Assembly (NCBI GenBank): GCA_024663395.1
Contig: JANFAH010000013.1
Coordinates: 62,001-126,000, forward strand
Direction of reading: 5' to 3'
Origin: Pisolithus tinctorius
Lineage: Eukaryota; Basidiomycota; Agaricomycetes; Boletales; Pisolithaceae
Length of the DNA stretch: 64,000 nt
Position 1 is the stretch's first letter. Each line of letters starts with the position of its first letter. The notes under the pieces were generated by a model that made no database searches, was not told the DNA's origin, and saw only the letters and a list, made by a program, of their open reading frames with translations. This document shows, piece after piece, positions 48,976 through 59,643 of this stretch. A program made the position numbers and the translations under genes.

Positions 48976-50167
48976 GTGTAGCGAACGGCAGAAAGGTGAT
49001 GGCCTTCAGCACACACGAACTAAAGGACTTACGAGGAACCAATGAAAAGCACGAGTCTATATAGACTAGTCAGAAAATGGTGCCGGAGTGCCCACAAACG
49101 TGTGGAACCCCGGATGGCATCTAGACGCTTGTCACTGGGCCACCTCACTAAAAGGAAATGTATAGCGATTGAATTCAAGCGGTAACCATTGACGTTGTGG
49201 GAGAAGGTAGCCTTACTCCGCGAACTCACCTAAAGAAAGGGTCTGATCGAAGGGCCACATGCCAACCGGACTTAAATGAACAACCAGGCACGGCGATACA
49301 TTGAACTCCACGCTTGGCACTCTTCGTTCCAACAACAGTCTGTCGCTCATTGCAGCGGCGATATATCTTCAAGAACGTCACGATGAAAGTCGACTGCGGA
49401 GGCTTCTGCTTTGCCACGCTGCACGGGCAAATTGCGATTCCCATGCGTTGATGTACCAACATCCTCTACAAGTGATAAATCACATAGCACACTTATGGTT
49501 CGTGAGTCGTCGGGTACATCGGCGCATCTCCACGTCAACTGGGGACAAGATGAGGCCATTAAAGACCTGATTCCACGGAGATCCTGGTACTGTTGAGCAT
49601 TTCATGCGAGTGTCTACTTTGGGAGAGAAGTCAGAAACTATAGAGTCGTGATGATTGACACCTACTTTTTTTCCATTGAAAGGTGGTGGGCGGTTGCTGT
49701 CAGTGGTACGCTATGGTACAACAAATACGTGTAACACGCCGGCGACACAAGAACAACTTTGACTATCACACATCCAAGACCATCAAGTGGAAGCGGCGAT
49801 CAAGAACTTCCTACCCAATTTAGAGTCGGGCCGCACGCGAATACTAGCTCTAGAACCGTGAGGCGCATGTGATGACCCGTCTGATCCCAGTAGATATAAT
49901 AGCCCTGGTTGAAAGTAATTGAGTCGCATAACATGGAGTTGCGCATTTTGTTTACCTAAATAAAATTTCATAGTGATCTGAGAATGAACGTTGACAGGCT
50001 GCAACTTCTGGTTTGAAGCCTATCTACGGGATCCATCCCCATGAGAACCGCTGAAAATCCCCTCGCTCGAAGACAATGGAGACAGCACTTGGAAGTCCTT
50101 TTGCATAACATTCAAGCAACCCAAATCGCGAGTGAATTGAGTGATCACATATTACAACACATGGCCC
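48976..50167. other. Gene-free stretch between two P450 genes
   Basis: This holds the promoter of the CYP7/8-like gene and the 3' flank of P450 E. ORFs at 49301-49570 and 49347-49559 overlap on opposite strands without features. Confidence 0.5.
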
Positions 50168-52481
50168 CTATTTTTGAGCGGACTTCTTCACATATTGTCT
50201 CTTCCGAAACAAGACCCTAGCCTCAGGATCTGGAACGAGATGAGGGCCAAAACAAATTCCCTTCCGACGGGAAGAGCTGTCCTTGTCGTCCAATTTGACA
50301 TCATACTCCACCACCACATGTGCGAGCATGCTCTTCATAACTGCAGCGGCGAAAAACCTGCCGGGACTACGTCCGGGTCAAGTGCCGTATATTAACCGAG
50401 TGATTTGAAAAAGGAGGAAAGTTCCGAGATCAAATACGTACCATGCCGATTTTCCGAACCCGAATGCCAACGAATCACGGCTAACAGCGACGAGTTGAAA
50501 CCTCGATTCCGGACCTTGCCTAGCATCCTGCAATCGAACAAACCGCAGAGGGTCGAATACGTCTGGATGCTCGTAAATGTCTTGATCGTGGTGAATCGCG
50601 TACGTCGGGATAGACGCGAAGGTTCCTTTCGGAATCACAGTCCCATCTGAAAGCTTCACATCTTGCAGCGCTTTTCGGGGAACGCCAACTGCACCCCCAC
50701 CAGCAAACCCAGACACCCGAGAATAAGAAGGTGAGCACAAGCACAAAATGTATGAATAACAGCAGAGAGAAGGGGAAAAAACACGCACGAATGGCAGGTC
50801 CTTCGAATCTCTGGACCTCCTTCAAAAAACTATCTACTTTACGCATGTGCGTCAGCGCTTCTTTCGTCCACCCATGTATCTTCACGACCGTTTCGACTTC
50901 CTCACGCAGTACCTCCGCGTACTGCGGGTCCATCGCTAAAAAGAAAAGCACTTGTGCAAACCCCTACCAAAGTCAGTAGCCTGCTCGAGACAGCCATCCT
51001 GTCATGACACACGAAACGTACGTTTGAGGTAGTCTGCGCCATGTCGACAAGTCAGAAAACACTCGCATGAAAACAAGGATATAGACGCGCACATGTATTG
51101 CAGCAAAGTTAATCGCCATCATACGCACCGCCAACTGGTCCACGGAGCTTTCCCTGCCTTCATCCATGCACCACTGCAAGAGATCGTTCTGGCGGAAACT
51201 AGTAAGTGTCGGAAGGCGCATCGCGACGAAGATGTGCCCACGGGCTTGTCAGTCCACTCTTTACCATACTCTTTCATGTGCCTCTGGCGATCCCTGATTG
51301 TAATTTCAAGATGTCGAGCCGCACGGTTGATCCTTTCGGTCCTCCGCGTGAGCCATCTCGCAGCCAAGCTGGATAGGGGATACGTTAGTCTTACCGTCAA
51401 GGTCAGTAGACCCAGAAACAGGGACTCACGGTGTGATAAACTTCGGGAGCCACATCAACAAGAACCCTTCTTTTGCGATAGCAACGGTAAGCTGGATGTT
51501 CAAGTCGATCCAGTCCGGGTCCCGACCTTCACAAGTTATCCCTGGCGTCAAAACCCCGGTCTACGTAACGCACTCACGAAAGTAACGACTCACAAAGAGG
51601 AAGACCGACGAACGCCCGGTTATTGATCCTACACACGATGCCCCGAACCATCTCAACCGCCGTGACGCTGCTCCACCCTACGTCGACTTTATATCAACGC
51701 CTCACCATCGAACTCTCGATCTAAAAACCTCACCGTCCCCTTTCAGATCCAATGCCTCTCCAAACGCAACGACTAGCTCATTCCGAATGTCTGGGTATAT
51801 GGCACCCAAATTCCTCGTCAACTGCGATCGGAGGATTGAATTATGGTACGGATCATCATGGATCGCCGGGCCCAGTGTATACTCGATTTGGATATTCTTC
51901 CAGCACCAATGTGCCCAGTGTCGATCGAAATACGAGGGTGCGAACGACGTAGACACGCATGAGTCCAATGGCAGCGTTAACGCGTGCAATATCTCTCACC
52001 TCGTTCGCCGCATCTAAAAACGACAATTCCTTGTCCGAGACTTTCGCTATATCATCCAAATGAGATCGGTTCAGGACGACCGTCCAATGGGTCAAACCAG
52101 CAACTTTGAATACGCCTGTTTTGTGCTGGAAACTACGTTGAGCATTTCCGTTGCAGTGATATACTTACTATGATGGAAATGATGGGCTAGGGAGGAGGGA
52201 AACACTTACTTTCTCATAACCCTCCTGCACAATCTCCAAACTATGCATCAGGAATCGAATCGCGGACCAATAAAATCCTAGTAGGCCAGACGATCCAACT
52301 GTAGGCATGCGATCCAGCTGAGCAAGTATTCACAAACTCAGCTACATCCACCTATCGAAAAGAAAGGACATCATCTTACTTTAGCCGAGGTATACGTTCT
52401 GCATAGGTACACAGCTACAAATGCAACCCCCGCGCCGACACCAGCGAACGAGCAAGATTTCGATAATCCGTCGATTTGCAT
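50168..52481 (-). CDS. Cytochrome P450 E, diverged member of the A/B/C family
   Basis: The exon plan matches copies A-C although the protein has diverged. The start is MQIDGLSKSCSFAGVGAGVA; then LDRMPTVGSSGLLGFYWSAI, HKTGVFKVAGLTHWTVVLNR and NDLLQWCMDEGRESSVDQLA. The I-helix INFAAIH-TTSN-GFAQVL again uses a 12-nt microexon (51022-51033). KVDSFLKEVQRFEGPAI is the ExxR helix, PTYAIHHDQDIYEHPDVFDP follows, and the haem motif is FGFGKSACPGRFFAAAVMKS after the last intron. The C-terminus is FRKRQYVKKSAQK. The final exon is not an open frame of its own with a Met and was placed by splicing. The gene looks intact. It is probably the older lineage from which, or beside which, the A-C group arose. Confidence 0.87.
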
Positions 52482-53224
52482 GACTTACTTTGCCTGTTAC
52501 GCTGCTAGTAGACCGACAACGTCGAAGACAGGAGAAAACCTATTATCACAAGAAAGGACCCGCCCCATGAGTCAACTGCCACAGAGCCGTCTCTTTTCGC
52601 CGTCGCGGCCCGAGTTCTTACCCTCATTCAACATCTCCATGACACCCAAAATCAACCTCGGGGCGTTCTAATCCAAGTTCGACAAGATCTGCCCAACAAG
52701 GTTGAAGTAACGTGTTTCGTCCAGGATGACACAACTCACAGCTGATTGCCAAGCAAATCCCACCGCTATACTTCTACCGGACCTCTTGCATTCTCGCCGT
52801 GTGCCAGCGAAATGCCTGGTCACACCGGCACGGGATACCTTGAACTGTTCGTTACCCTGTTATCTTGGCAACTATCAAAATCAGGTCGGAAAAAGAATGG
52901 AAAGGTCAATTAGAAGGCTCTCCCACCCGCTCTGAGGAGCCATGAATTCCATCCCTCTCTTATGGCAGATTCCTCGCAGTTTGCATAGACTTACCAATTT
53001 ACTCTAACCACTGCCAGCGGCCACAATCGCCACCAACTAACAACAAAAATTCCACCCGCAATGATAGAATCCTATGCCTGGACTTACCGTACCAACCGCG
53101 GAACCTTCATGTCTCCATGTCGACCATACACTCAGAGTACTGACCATGCCTTGAGAGCATCGTGACAATTCCGGAGTAATCTTCCCTCCCTTTCCATTCC
53201 ACACGGACACTTACACAGAGGAAC
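52482..53224. other. Intergenic region
   Basis: Promoter of P450 E on the left and 3' flank of TIM50 on the right. No gene was seen. Confidence 0.55.
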
Positions 53225-55022
53225 CTAAGTCTGCGTGGGCGCAGCCGTTTGACTCTCCACGTTCTGCGTCTGTCCATTGGCTCCTCCAACGGCTGCACCA
53301 CCGCCAACCGCACCCTTATCCTCCTGCTTCCTCCCTGCAATCATATTCCACAATGTTCCTGACATCTCCTTTGCGTCCTGCTGCTTCTGTTCCTCCAGCA
53401 TCTTATCCAGGGTCGCCTTGTTCGCTTGGAGATACGCCTGTTCTTGTCGGTAGATATTTTGTGCCTCTGTTCGTTTCTGCTCCAGATAGGTCGGTGGAAT
53501 GAGAGAGTGGGAGACCTATGGACAGTAGATGCATTCATCATTCACACATCGTACAGGGCCACCCGAGAGAAACTGACGAAACGCACCTCGCTAGCTCCAA
53601 ACAAGGAACTGAAAGTAAACCCTCCAGTGGAAAGTCCCTTTCTCTTCTTCGTCCATTCGGCAATATGCTGTTGACGAGCCTCGGCTTCTTTCTTCGCATA
53701 TTCGATCGGAATATCTTTGCCATGATACGCTTCGAGAATGGGACGGATGTCTTGAGGTTTGTAAATACCAATCGCTGTGCGATAAGAGAGCTCGTGAGCA
53801 CCCTGAGATCATGTAGTATAAAGGAATACGGGGACGTACACTCTAAAAAGGGAATCATAGCTACAAGTCCTTTGTCTCCCGGGTTACCGGTCCATTTGGG
53901 TAAAATGATAGCGTTCTCGGGGTGGGTGGACACATGATCGGGATCGGTGTCGAGTATGATGACTTTGGAAAGGTCACGATTCAAGTAGGAGAGATCCTGT
54001 CCATAGCAACTGAATACCTGACGAAAACAAATATCATAAAACACGCACTTTGACGACGGTACCCGTCGTAGACCGCATATGCTCGCGGAAGAGTCGATGG
54101 GAAATGAAGAAACCATACGGATCCAGTTTCTCGATTATAGGAAGAGCAGTCTGTAAAAAGGACAGTTAAATGGGCCCAGACGTTGTTTTATCTGGGACGT
54201 ATAACACGTACGTAGCTATACTGAGAGGTGAATATGACGACTTCATAGAACTGAGATAGGTATGCAAGAAAATAATCCACGCCGGGACGCTTCGCTATTC
54301 GCCAGCCATGTTGCCGCTGCCAAAGTCAATTAGGCGCAACGATAAGGCGACTGAAAGGGTGTCAGACTCACGTCCCAGACGGAGTTTACCAATAGATCAT
54401 CTAGTGAAATAACGATGGTGTAAGGTTTCTGATATTGTGGTGGGAGTGGTGGAGGTAATAGTTCTGGCCACACCGGTTCGCTGAACAACTGGGGAAGAGA
54501 GGGGTTGAGACAGACACGTTGAAGGGATTCGGACAACCATACGCACGCCGAATACATCCGCAATGCGGGTTTTCATTCTGCCCCATCGCGTCGATGGAGC
54601 ATCCTGAGGTTTCTGAAGAAGCCAAAATGAACGTTTTGTCAGCGTGAAAGGACGAAGACAGTGTGGGTCGTCATCCGTACTATTTTTTTGGCTTTGAGTT
54701 CCTCCTCGTCCCATTGACGTCCCAAATAGACGAGCTGCAGACCCACTCCGACAGCGATGAGGCCTAGCGACAATCGAGCCAAGACGCGTCGTTTCCGTTC
54801 TATGGAAGACAACGAGTCCTTGGAAGACTTTGCACCCGTTCTCTCGGTGCGGGTCTGTTCTGGCTCCGAGGGCTGAAAATCGAGACTCGGGAGATGTGAG
54901 GGCGGAGGTGTCTGATGCAAGCCCTTGTCTGCTGGCTGGGATGCCAGACAGCGGAGGCTGGGTGTGAGTGGGGGTCGCTGGACTGCTGCTGCTGCTGCTC
55001 TGCGCAGGGCGAGAGCGAACAT
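53225..55022 (-). CDS. TIM50: Mitochondrial import inner membrane translocase subunit Tim50
   Basis: Tim50 is the presequence receptor of the TIM23 complex, facing the intermembrane space. Eight exons (54681-55022, 54547-54612, 54372-54488, 54212-54316, 54049-54150, 53840-54017, 53587-53774, 53225-53515) close exactly to 462 residues. The start [20 protein letters not shown] is a typical presequence, which is why I chose 55022 over an upstream ATG. A membrane span ([19 protein letters not shown]) follows. The NIF/FCP-like domain shows [87 protein letters not shown] and [20 protein letters not shown]. The first Asp of the phosphatase DxDx motif is Ser, as is usual for non-catalytic Tim50. The C-terminus is a coiled coil and a Gly/Ala/Gln-rich tail. 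Confidence 0.96.
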
Positions 55023-55142
55023 CTTTTGAAGTACTGTCACTCGGTGCGAACGAAGCCGGGGGGTCAGAGAGGGTGTCACGTGGTCTGTATCTCACTCGAG
55101 TCAATCTTCCCACGGGTAGACTATTGTTACTATTGCTGATCA

Positions 55143-56511
55143 ATGGGATGGGTCATTGTCTGCGCTGCCATGGATAAACATTATGTCCCCTTATATTCAC
55201 CTGTCTGGTATCGCCCCGTCCATCTGATCATCCCATGCCACGTCCCTTCAGCCTCCTTGCACACTGGTTTACATTCCGACGACACCCGGCACCCGCTGGC
55301 GAGGTGCCCTCCCCGCAGCCACCCACCCCGCCTCCGAAGGACCTGGTCAGCTGCTATCTTACATGTCCTTGAGACACTTCGCTCACTCATCACTCAGAAC
55401 ATTTCGTTTAACACTGCCAGATATCGCTCAAAGCCACTCCCAGCACCCATCGACGATCACGACGAGTATGTAAATGAAAAAGTAGCCCTCAGATTCAGCG
55501 ACGTCGATACGTCCCAAGTCCAGCGCTTTTCCAGTTCCACCGCGCCTTCTTCACCTCCCCGTGACATCCATACCCTCCCACGTAGACCTTACGTGACGCA
55601 CGTCGCAATCCCCACAGCACCACTTACCCCCGAGGAGACAGCGAGACGAAGGTTGTCAGCACAGAGACGACGCGAACGCGAGGAAGAAGAGGCTCGTCGT
55701 GAAGAACGCGCCCGCCGGGAACTCAGGAAACTGCAGCGGGAAGAACAAGAGCGCCGAGAGAGAGAAGAGGAGGAACGCAGGCGTGCCCTTCTTCAGGAAC
55801 ACCTCCGGCAGGCTGCCGCCCGCAGAGAAGAGAAAGAGAGGGAAGAAAAGCGCATCGAGGAAGAACGCCACGAACAGATACGCCAGCAGAAGCTCATGGC
55901 ACATCAGCGACGCCTGGAATACACCCGGGAGCTAGACCAGTGGAGACAGGAGCACATCCAACGTGCGATATCCTCCTCGAGCGAGAAACAGGAAGAGCGC
56001 AGACGATCCGCTGAGGAGAGACGCAACCGCATTGCCAAACTCGGCGAATCGCTCCTCAACAACAACAATACCGCGAAAGCCGCTCGCGGATGGGTTACCA
56101 TACAAACACCAGAATCACTGGCATGGAAACGGAGGTACTACAAGTTCGACCTTGGCCGCGGCCAAATGTTGTTATACCCAAACCACGTGGTGGGCTTACC
56201 TCGGCAACCTTATCTGCCAGACCTAACTGATACCAGATACCAAAGGACACTGCACATCCAATCGACATCGTCGAGTTAGACAACCGGACAGAGGGTCTAC
56301 ACGAGTGGTACGAAGGTTTCGAAGAGCTGAGAGCGATTCCCCATTCTTTTGCAATCCAATTTGTACACGGTCGGAGTTGGTTTATGTACGCCGATGCCGA
56401 GGAAGAAAAGGTCCGTGTGAACATGTGTATCCATGTTTGCTAAGGCATCTTACGCTCTCACAGGATAGGTTACTGTTGTGGTTGAGCGAAGCGGCAGGTA
56501 TCATCCTCTAA
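55143..56511 (+). CDS. Coiled-coil protein with C-terminal PH domain
   Basis: PH domains bind phosphoinositides or protein partners at membranes. Three exons (55143-56186, 56237-56410, 56464-56511) give 421 residues. The middle is a long charged coiled coil (AQRRREREEEEARREERARR and onward, about residues 175-305). The PH-like domain follows: AARGWVTIQTPESLAWKRRY, YKFDLGRGQMLLYPN, across intron 1 IPKDTAHPIDIVELDNRTEG, then HEWYEGFEELRAIPHSFAIQ, GRSWFMYADAEEEKDRLLLW and the closing helix LSEAAGIIL. Both introns are 50-53 nt and phase 0. An alternative start at 55170 (MDKHYVPLYSPVWY) is possible. It is divergent from TIM50, with 120 bases between starts. Role unknown; a cortical or trafficking adaptor is a guess. 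Confidence 0.82.
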
Positions 56512-56978
56512 TCTGGATGGACTCGCTTCTCGACTTTGTAGCGATAACTGAGCATTTGTACCCAGTATTATGTATAGGCGTAGTAACTATATGCATAAGT
56601 TAATTTTCGCGTGTTCGCTCGAGCCCCGTCGTGAGCCCGGTTGTCCCCAGACGAGATCACCCAACCCTCCATGATACCGACCATCAGCGAGTCGCGATAT
56701 ACCCAGCCGCATGCGGCGCAGTACAACTAGTATTTCCAGGCACATAAACTCACAACATCATACAGATCCGAAACACAAGGTATACAGCCTATTATCTTAC
56801 AACGAGACACTCTTCCAGATCTGGTGAGCTCCCATCCGCCACGCGCATATCCAGCTATCAGGGTGGTGATCATACAAAGAGTAGTGTCCAGGAATAACCG
56901 AGTGGAAACCATTACCGATCATCGTGGGTGCGTGCATGTGCACCATACACCGTTGTAGTCGTCACTGGCGTCCTCTTC
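56512..56978. other. Intergenic region between convergent genes
   Basis: 3' flanks only; nothing else was seen. Confidence 0.55.
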
Positions 56979-58083
56979 TCAACAGAAGATCGGCGGGGGC
57001 AGTTCATCGTCATCCCCCAACGAAGACAGCAGCTGTGTATCATTCGACATGAGCACATCCATAGCACGTCCGCACGCCGCGGCAAAACCCGACTTACCTC
57101 ACTAACCTCACTACGCGCGAGAGTGTCCTCATCCGCATCAACACCGCCGGCGTCTTCCTTTAAGAAGACATAGCTCCATTCCACATCCGCTTCCTCTGCT
57201 ACTATATCGTCCCCCAAACGGAGTGGAGGAGGCGCCTTCTCTCTCAATCTCTCCAACCAAATGTCTACCTTCTCCGAGCCCCTTTCCTCAACAATGCACT
57301 GAGGACACCCACATTCGTCCAAAACTATAAACGGAACACGTTCGGGAGGTGTATGAATGACAGCGGGCTCGTCTGAGTGAGAGGTGTCCAATGTAAAGGA
57401 AGGGAAGAACGTGTATGCCGGAGGCGTCGTCAGAGCTTTGTTCTCGATTTCGGTGGAGTTTTCATCATCGGGGGATCCTCGATCACCACCTTCGGCTGCG
57501 AGTGCGTCCGGCACTCCCTTCTCGTTTTCCTCGACAGTCGCGGACATTCTCGCGGAGGCGGGAGCAGTAGCACCAAACGCGTCGGCGTAAGCAGCCAAGG
57601 GCAGTTGCTGAAGCAGACTCCCCGCAGGGACGCGTGCCATGAGCTCTTCGAGCTCGGCATCGACCTGTTCAATCTGCTCTTCAGCGGAGACGACGGTGGA
57701 GGGCGCTGTTGTTGGCGCCGAAGAAGGGCACGTAAAATCGGAAGACGCCGAAGAGAACTCGGGAGCACTGAGACCAGCAGGCGTATGGCACGGCTGCCCG
57801 AATGCAGGAGAAGGTGTACCGATACATCCCAGACGACCTGCCGCCGCCGCCTTAGCAGTAGTTATCATTCCTTGCTCATCAAAAGTCAACACATGTGAAC
57901 CATCCATCCACGTCGAATTCGTGAGTTTTGGCTAACCGTTCGATTGATCAGCTCAAAGTAGTGGTATACGAGAGGAATGGCGTCGCAAACACCAAGACGT
58001 ACCACGCGCTTGCACAGATCCGGAAAATAGGGACCGGCCAGTGGCTTGGTGGACGTCCGTGGATGTTGAGTGGTGAGTATCAT
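56979..58083 (-). CDS. Acidic protein of unknown function
   Basis: Three exons (58003-58083, 57098-57931, 56979-57032), all phase 0, give 322 residues. The N-terminus MILTTQHPRTSTKPLAGPYF continues, after a 71-nt intron, into PKLTNSTWMDGSHVLTFDEQ. The centre is Ala/Ser/Pro/Glu-rich with a short helix (EEQIEQVDAELEELMARVPA). A conserved-looking block follows: VPFIVLDECGCPQCIVEERG with a CxCPxC-like cluster, VDIWLERLREKAPPPLRL and ADVEWSYVFLKEDAGG. The last exon ends LLSSLGDDDELPPPIFC. The closing introns and continuous frame support a real gene. No known domain was recognised. Confidence 0.68.
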
Positions 58084-58634
58084 GATGTCAATGAATCGGT
58101 TATGGAATTGATGTATGTCGTTGCAAGTATTGAGGAATGAGCAGGTCAGTGGAATGGATAGAAGAATGCGTCGAGCGGGGCGAGGAAGCAATGAGGATAT
58201 CAGCACAGCAGAGCAGCCCGTGTGGAAGGTGTTCCTTCGCTGATGCAACAAGAATACAGACTCGGAACGGGACGAGTGGCACAGAGTGCAACAACTGACG
58301 AAGTCAGTGGATGATCAAGATGAAGGTTTGGGGGAGGGTAACCGTTCTTTTATACCAGCGCGATAGCAAAATACTCTTTCATTTCCATTTCTTTGTGACA
58401 TGAGCGTGATCAGTGGTTCCCTACTTTCCTCACGAGGCCTGGCTTTGCTTTCTTTCGACTGCCCCGAGCACTCCTTTGGAGCGTTGGCGACCGTTTCCAA
58501 GTTTTTCTATCTCTGCCATGACAGGAGGTCAGGTCGTCTGTACACCTCTCTCTCTCCCTCTCTCTCCCTCTCCCTCTCAATGGATGACGCTCCATTACTA
58601 CTTACTTACTGCCATAGCTGCATCACCGTCATAT

Positions 58635-58816
58635 CCCGCTTTTGGAAACATTCATTTCCGAGTCGGTGTGACAAGGAAGAGGTGCAATTTGTAAGAACCA
58701 GGGACGATGAGAAGTGTGATTTTGGCTCCCTCCCGCTTTGGAAACGTTCACATCCGAGTCGGTGTGACAACGCAGAGGTGGAATTTGTGGAAACCATGTG
58801 ACGATGAGAAGTGCCT
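58635..58816. repeat. Two-copy tandem repeat, about 97-bp period
   Basis: The two units start CCCGCTTTTGGAAAC (58635) and CCCGCTTTGGAAAC (58732). They share GAGTCGGTGTGACAA and GACGATGAGAAGTG with scattered changes. Confidence 0.8.
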
Positions 58817-59154
58817 CATTCGCTTGATTTTGGCTCCCATTGTCCCCTTGCTGCCGGCAGAACATGGGCGGTGCTCAGTAACCCTGCGAAGGGGGTGGCC
58901 ATTGTGCTCTGACACTTGATTAGATTGGCAATAACCTTCATTCAACTCACCTACGGTTACGTACGTCCATCATCGTGTATGGCGTCCAGTGCGATATCAA
59001 GCATGGAGACAGAGGTGCGCCACAACACGCCGGCGGCAGTGGGTCCACTACGCCAATCACAACGTGATAGGGACGAAAAACATTCTCATTACTACGCGGT
59101 GGGGTATTGTCCTCCTCAACGGGCCGGATCCCCGAAATATTCGTGAGAAGTGGC

Positions 59155-59161
59155 AAAAAAA
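59155..59161 (-). terminator. RNA polymerase III terminator of tRNA-Thr
   Basis: A run of seven Ts on the minus strand, 21 bases after the tRNA 3' end, fits a Pol III stop. A T-rich TTTCTTTTC lies immediately after the tRNA. Confidence 0.7.
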
Positions 59162-59181
59162 GTGCCATCCAAGAAAAGAAA

Positions 59182-59253
59182 TGCCCACTGGCTGGATTGA
59201 ACAACCGACCTCACCATTACGAGTGGCGCGCTCTACCACTGAGCTAAGCGGGC
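59182..59253 (-). tRNA. tRNA-Thr (anticodon CGT)
   Basis: 72 nt, folding as a full cloverleaf without an intron. The acceptor stem is GCCCGCT/AGTGGGC with discriminator A, the D arm GCTC/GAGC, and the anticodon arm CGCCA-CTCGTAA-TGGTG, so the anticodon is CGT (reads ACG). The T arm is GGTTG-TTCAATC-CAGCC and contains the B box. The A box reads TAGCTCAGTGG. Confidence 0.96.
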
Positions 59254-59643
59254 ACTCCTTACAGAGCGAATTAATCCTGTCTAGATGGGACCGGTGGGTT
59301 GGATGATGTTTTTCTGGAAAGAAATGCAAAGCACTAGGACTCAGTTTAGTATCTTCATCCGGTCATTAGAGCGTTAGCAGCTGAGACAACTCTGGGACGT
59401 ATGATCATAATACACATGCTACGATGTACTTTATGCAATATGGTGGTGAGTTCATTCAGAAACACATCAGCTCTCGTCAAGAAAGCTACTCGTGATCACA
59501 GGAACTATTAGGTCGTAAAATCAATAAATCATCGCCAGATCGTATAAATGGAAATGTCTGGAGAGAGCCTGCTCAAAACCGGATCTATCACAGATAGAAT
59601 AGCAGACATCACGACATACAAGGGCCGCATCGTGTGACGCTCG
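59254..59643. other. Intergenic region
   Basis: tRNA upstream flank and 3' flank of the 59644 gene; nothing else was seen. Confidence 0.55.

Larger units (their letters stand above)
58084..59181. other. Gene-free stretch with a tandem repeat
   Basis: The promoter of the 58083 gene is followed by a CT-rich run (58548-58579) and the tandem repeat at 58635-58816. ORFs here lie inside the repeat and are not convincing. Confidence 0.5.

Noticed and set aside
55656..55904. Long antisense ORF over the coiled-coil gene (and similar antisense ORFs at 57377-57898 and 61149-61664)
   Set aside because: Mirror image of biased coding sequence on the other strand; no start context, introns or domains.
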